Source of the DNA: Microcaldota archaeon
GTDB taxonomy: Archaea > Micrarchaeota > Micrarchaeia > Anstonellales > Anstonellaceae
DNA length: 6,253 nucleotides
Direction of reading: 5' to 3'
Assembly: GCA_026396355.1 (NCBI GenBank)
Contig: JAPLWY010000119.1
Location: 1 to 6,253, forward strand
Under the pieces are notes generated by a model. The model saw only the letters and a list, made by a program, of their open reading frames with translations. It searched no databases and was not told the origin of the DNA. The translations under genes were made by a program, and so were the position numbers. This document shows positions 4,785 through 6,253 of the stretch, one piece after another (position 1 is the first letter of the stretch; every line of letters starts with the position of its first letter).

Positions 4785-6251
4785 TCACTTCTTTCTCTTC
4801 TTAGCTGGGATGTTAAAAACCGACTCCTCCAGCGCGCCTTTTTTCTCAAGCTCTGAATTCACATAGTCTAGCAATATTTTTTTCAGCCGCAGGAATTCTT
4901 CCTTGGAAACCATCTGGTTGCAAAACGCATACTGCAGCGCCTTGGCATTGAAGCAGAAAAGCGCATCATTGACATTTTCGCAGTTGTGGCAGAAATACGC
5001 ATTCCTCGAGGAATATGAGCAGTCCACCTCAAAACAGCCCTTGAGATTGGTGGAGTCGAATATGTTTATGCAGAACTGCGACTGCAGCAGGCGGAAATAG
5101 CCCCCGAATATGTGCTCTGACTTTATTACCGCTGAAGAATAGGCGGAGTATTTCGCATCAGTGGTGTCCAGTATTTTGTAGATATTGCTGCCTCCGTAAA
5201 GGTTGGGTGTGTCAATGCATTTGTCATTCATCCCATCTATGAATTCAACCGAGAACAGTGCGTTTTTTGCCACGCGGGAAAGCGTTTCCTGCAAGGTCAA
5301 CTCCTCTCCTGGCTTTATGCTGATTGGTGTTTTTGCAGCCTCTGCCCCTTCCTCGTTTGTCACCAGCCTGTCTGCAGGAATGTCCTTTATTGTGGGCAGC
5401 ACCCCTACCTTGTAAGTCGGGGTTCCTTTTGCTCCAATCACTTTTTTCACTGTTACTGCGCGCCTAAGAAGCCATGGGCCGTATTTTTTGATGCCCTTAT
5501 GCTCCTTTCCCAGCACTATCTTGCAGGTTGAGGAAAAGGCATCCTCCACTTTTGGCGGCACCGGGCTGTCAAATGCTATTTTCTCTTCCGGCACATCCTT
5601 TTTGTTCCGTCCATAGTAAGCGATATCCGCAACCGAAAACAATCTCTTCTTTTTCTTAAGCTCCCCTGCCATTTCAGAAACCAGTTTTTTCTTCAGGCGC
5701 ATGAATTCGTCTTTAGGAAGCTCTCGGTTGCCAATCACATGCCTTTTGGAGCGCAGGTTGAATGCGAATATGCAGTCAGAGCAGCCCACGCAGTTGAATG
5801 CATAGTACATGTCAGAAAGATTGGTGCCATAATAAGTCTCAAAGCAGCGGTTAGAACCCACCCCATCGCACACCCTCATGCCGAAATGCGTCTGGGGGAA
5901 GCCGCACACGCCAAAGACATATTCAGCCTCGCGAAGCGTGGAGACATAGGCGCCGTATTTCACCTGGTACAGGCTGTGCCCGTGGAAAATGGAGGAGCAG
6001 TCCACGCAGTTCTCGGCATCTGTAACATCCACATTCTTCCCGAAAAGCTTGTTGCCGCAATAGACCGTGCGCTCTGCTGCGGCTGCAAAAAGCGAGTCAA
6101 TGTCCTTTATCTCGTTTATTGACAGCGGCGGGAATTTCAGCAGGGATATTTCATCCTGCGAAACGAATTTCCCATTTGCAGGGTACAGGTCATTTGACAC
6201 CATGACTGGCTTTCCTGAAATGCATGACTTTTTCACCTGGTAGGGAAACAT
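4785..6251 (-). CDS. Large Cys-rich protein with duplicated module, unknown function (5' end may be off-window)
   Basis: At least 488 residues with 19 Cys. Two diverged copies of one module are visible, at about 81-197 and 344-467. Each starts (E/D)-(N/K)-C-(V/I)-D, passes a Gly/Tyr/Cys-rich middle, reaches a Cys cluster (C154, C157, C160; C421, C424, C433) with an FxFN motif, and ends in N-x4-K-x-EF-x-RLKK plus helix (ELPKDEFMRLKK; MVSKEEFLRLKK). A Lys/Pro-rich segment of about 145 residues separates them, and the tail is KKRKK. This resembles a zinc-ribbon-like protein type I remember from CPR bacteria and DPANN archaea, where no function is known. The Cys pairs suggest zinc or other metal sites; no signal peptide or membrane segment is seen. 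The codon before ATG 6251 is NTG, never a stop, so the frame is open at the edge, and the KKSCISGK beginning may be internal. Confidence 0.72.
   Translation of the reverse strand: MFPYQVKKSCISGKPVMVSNDLYPANGKFVSQDEISLLKFPPLSINEIKDIDSLFAAAAERTVYCGNKLFGKNVDVTDAENCVDCSSIFHGHSLYQVKYGAYVSTLREAEYVFGVCGFPQTHFGMRVCDGVGSNRCFETYYGTNLSDMYYAFNCVGCSDCIFAFNLRSKRHVIGNRELPKDEFMRLKKKLVSEMAGELKKKKRLFSVADIAYYGRNKKDVPEEKIAFDSPVPPKVEDAFSSTCKIVLGKEHKGIKKYGPWLLRRAVTVKKVIGAKGTPTYKVGVLPTIKDIPADRLVTNEEGAEAAKTPISIKPGEELTLQETLSRVAKNALFSVEFIDGMNDKCIDTPNLYGGSNIYKILDTTDAKYSAYSSAVIKSEHIFGGYFRLLQSQFCINIFDSTNLKGCFEVDCSYSSRNAYFCHNCENVNDALFCFNAKALQYAFCNQMVSKEEFLRLKKILLDYVNSELEKKGALEESVFNIPAKKRKK
4788..4802 (+). terminator. Pyrimidine tract after the RelE-like gene
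   Basis: Fifteen consecutive pyrimidines, ten of them T, start five bases past the TAG at 4781-4783. They are the complement of the KKRKK tail codons of the opposing gene. A U-rich transcript end here could terminate the plus-strand pair, but the T runs are only two to three bases long. Confidence 0.25.
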
Positions 6252-6253
6252 CA

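Noticed and set aside
5739..6122. 127-residue plus-strand reading frame
   Set aside because: It lies opposite the conserved first module of the large Cys-rich protein and looks like an antisense shadow.
1..6253. tRNA, rRNA, CRISPR array or transposon
   Set aside because: No cloverleaf with a GTTCRANNC T-arm, no regularly spaced repeats, no transposase motifs and no terminal repeats were seen.

Overview
The window looks like a piece of an archaeal chromosome, probably from a small, tightly packed genome of the DPANN kind. The archaeal assignment rests on a CDP-archaeol synthase (CarS, ether-lipid synthesis), both subunits of an aconitase-X-type phosphomevalonate dehydratase (archaeal modified mevalonate pathway), and TATA-box promoters with little or no leader. 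The DPANN assignment is inference, from the compact layout and from a Cys-rich protein type I remember from DPANN and CPR genomes. Nothing here identifies a species.

Layout, left to right. (1) 6-566 (+): a very acidic, disordered protein whose 3' end has a suspicious A7 tract; the alternative frame after it encodes a clean Lys/Pro/Ala basic tail. (2) 563-1826 (-): a two-gene unit, sppA (S49 membrane protease) followed by a membrane-anchored Cys-rich protein with two similar modules. (3) 1882-2415 (+): carS, divergent from sppA. (4) 2417-3981 (-): the two phosphomevalonate dehydratase subunits, overlapping by 10 bases, large subunit first. (5) 4077-4783 (+): an apparently self-regulated pair, a winged-helix regulator and a RelE/ParE-like protein, with a TATA box, an operator-like inverted repeat and a Shine-Dalgarno site packed into 39 bases. 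(6) 4785-window end (-): a large Cys-rich protein of unknown function made of two diverged copies of one module; its frame is open at the right edge.

How the parts fit. CarS and the dehydratase act in the same larger process: the dehydratase is an early step toward isopentenyl phosphate and archaeal isoprenoids, and CarS activates the finished archaetidic acid (unsaturated form) with CTP before head groups are attached. SppA and its Cys-rich partner probably both act at the outer face of the membrane. The regulator/RelE-like pair has the architecture of a toxin-antitoxin module and is the best candidate for an under-described system here.

The three convergent junctions have stop codons overlapping by 4 bases or separated by 1 base. 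At each one a T6 run on the minus strand lies just past the minus-strand stop, inside the opposing gene. No stretch longer than 300 bases lacks a gene; the longest gap, 3982-4115, is a divergent promoter region. I saw no tRNA, rRNA, CRISPR array or insertion sequence.
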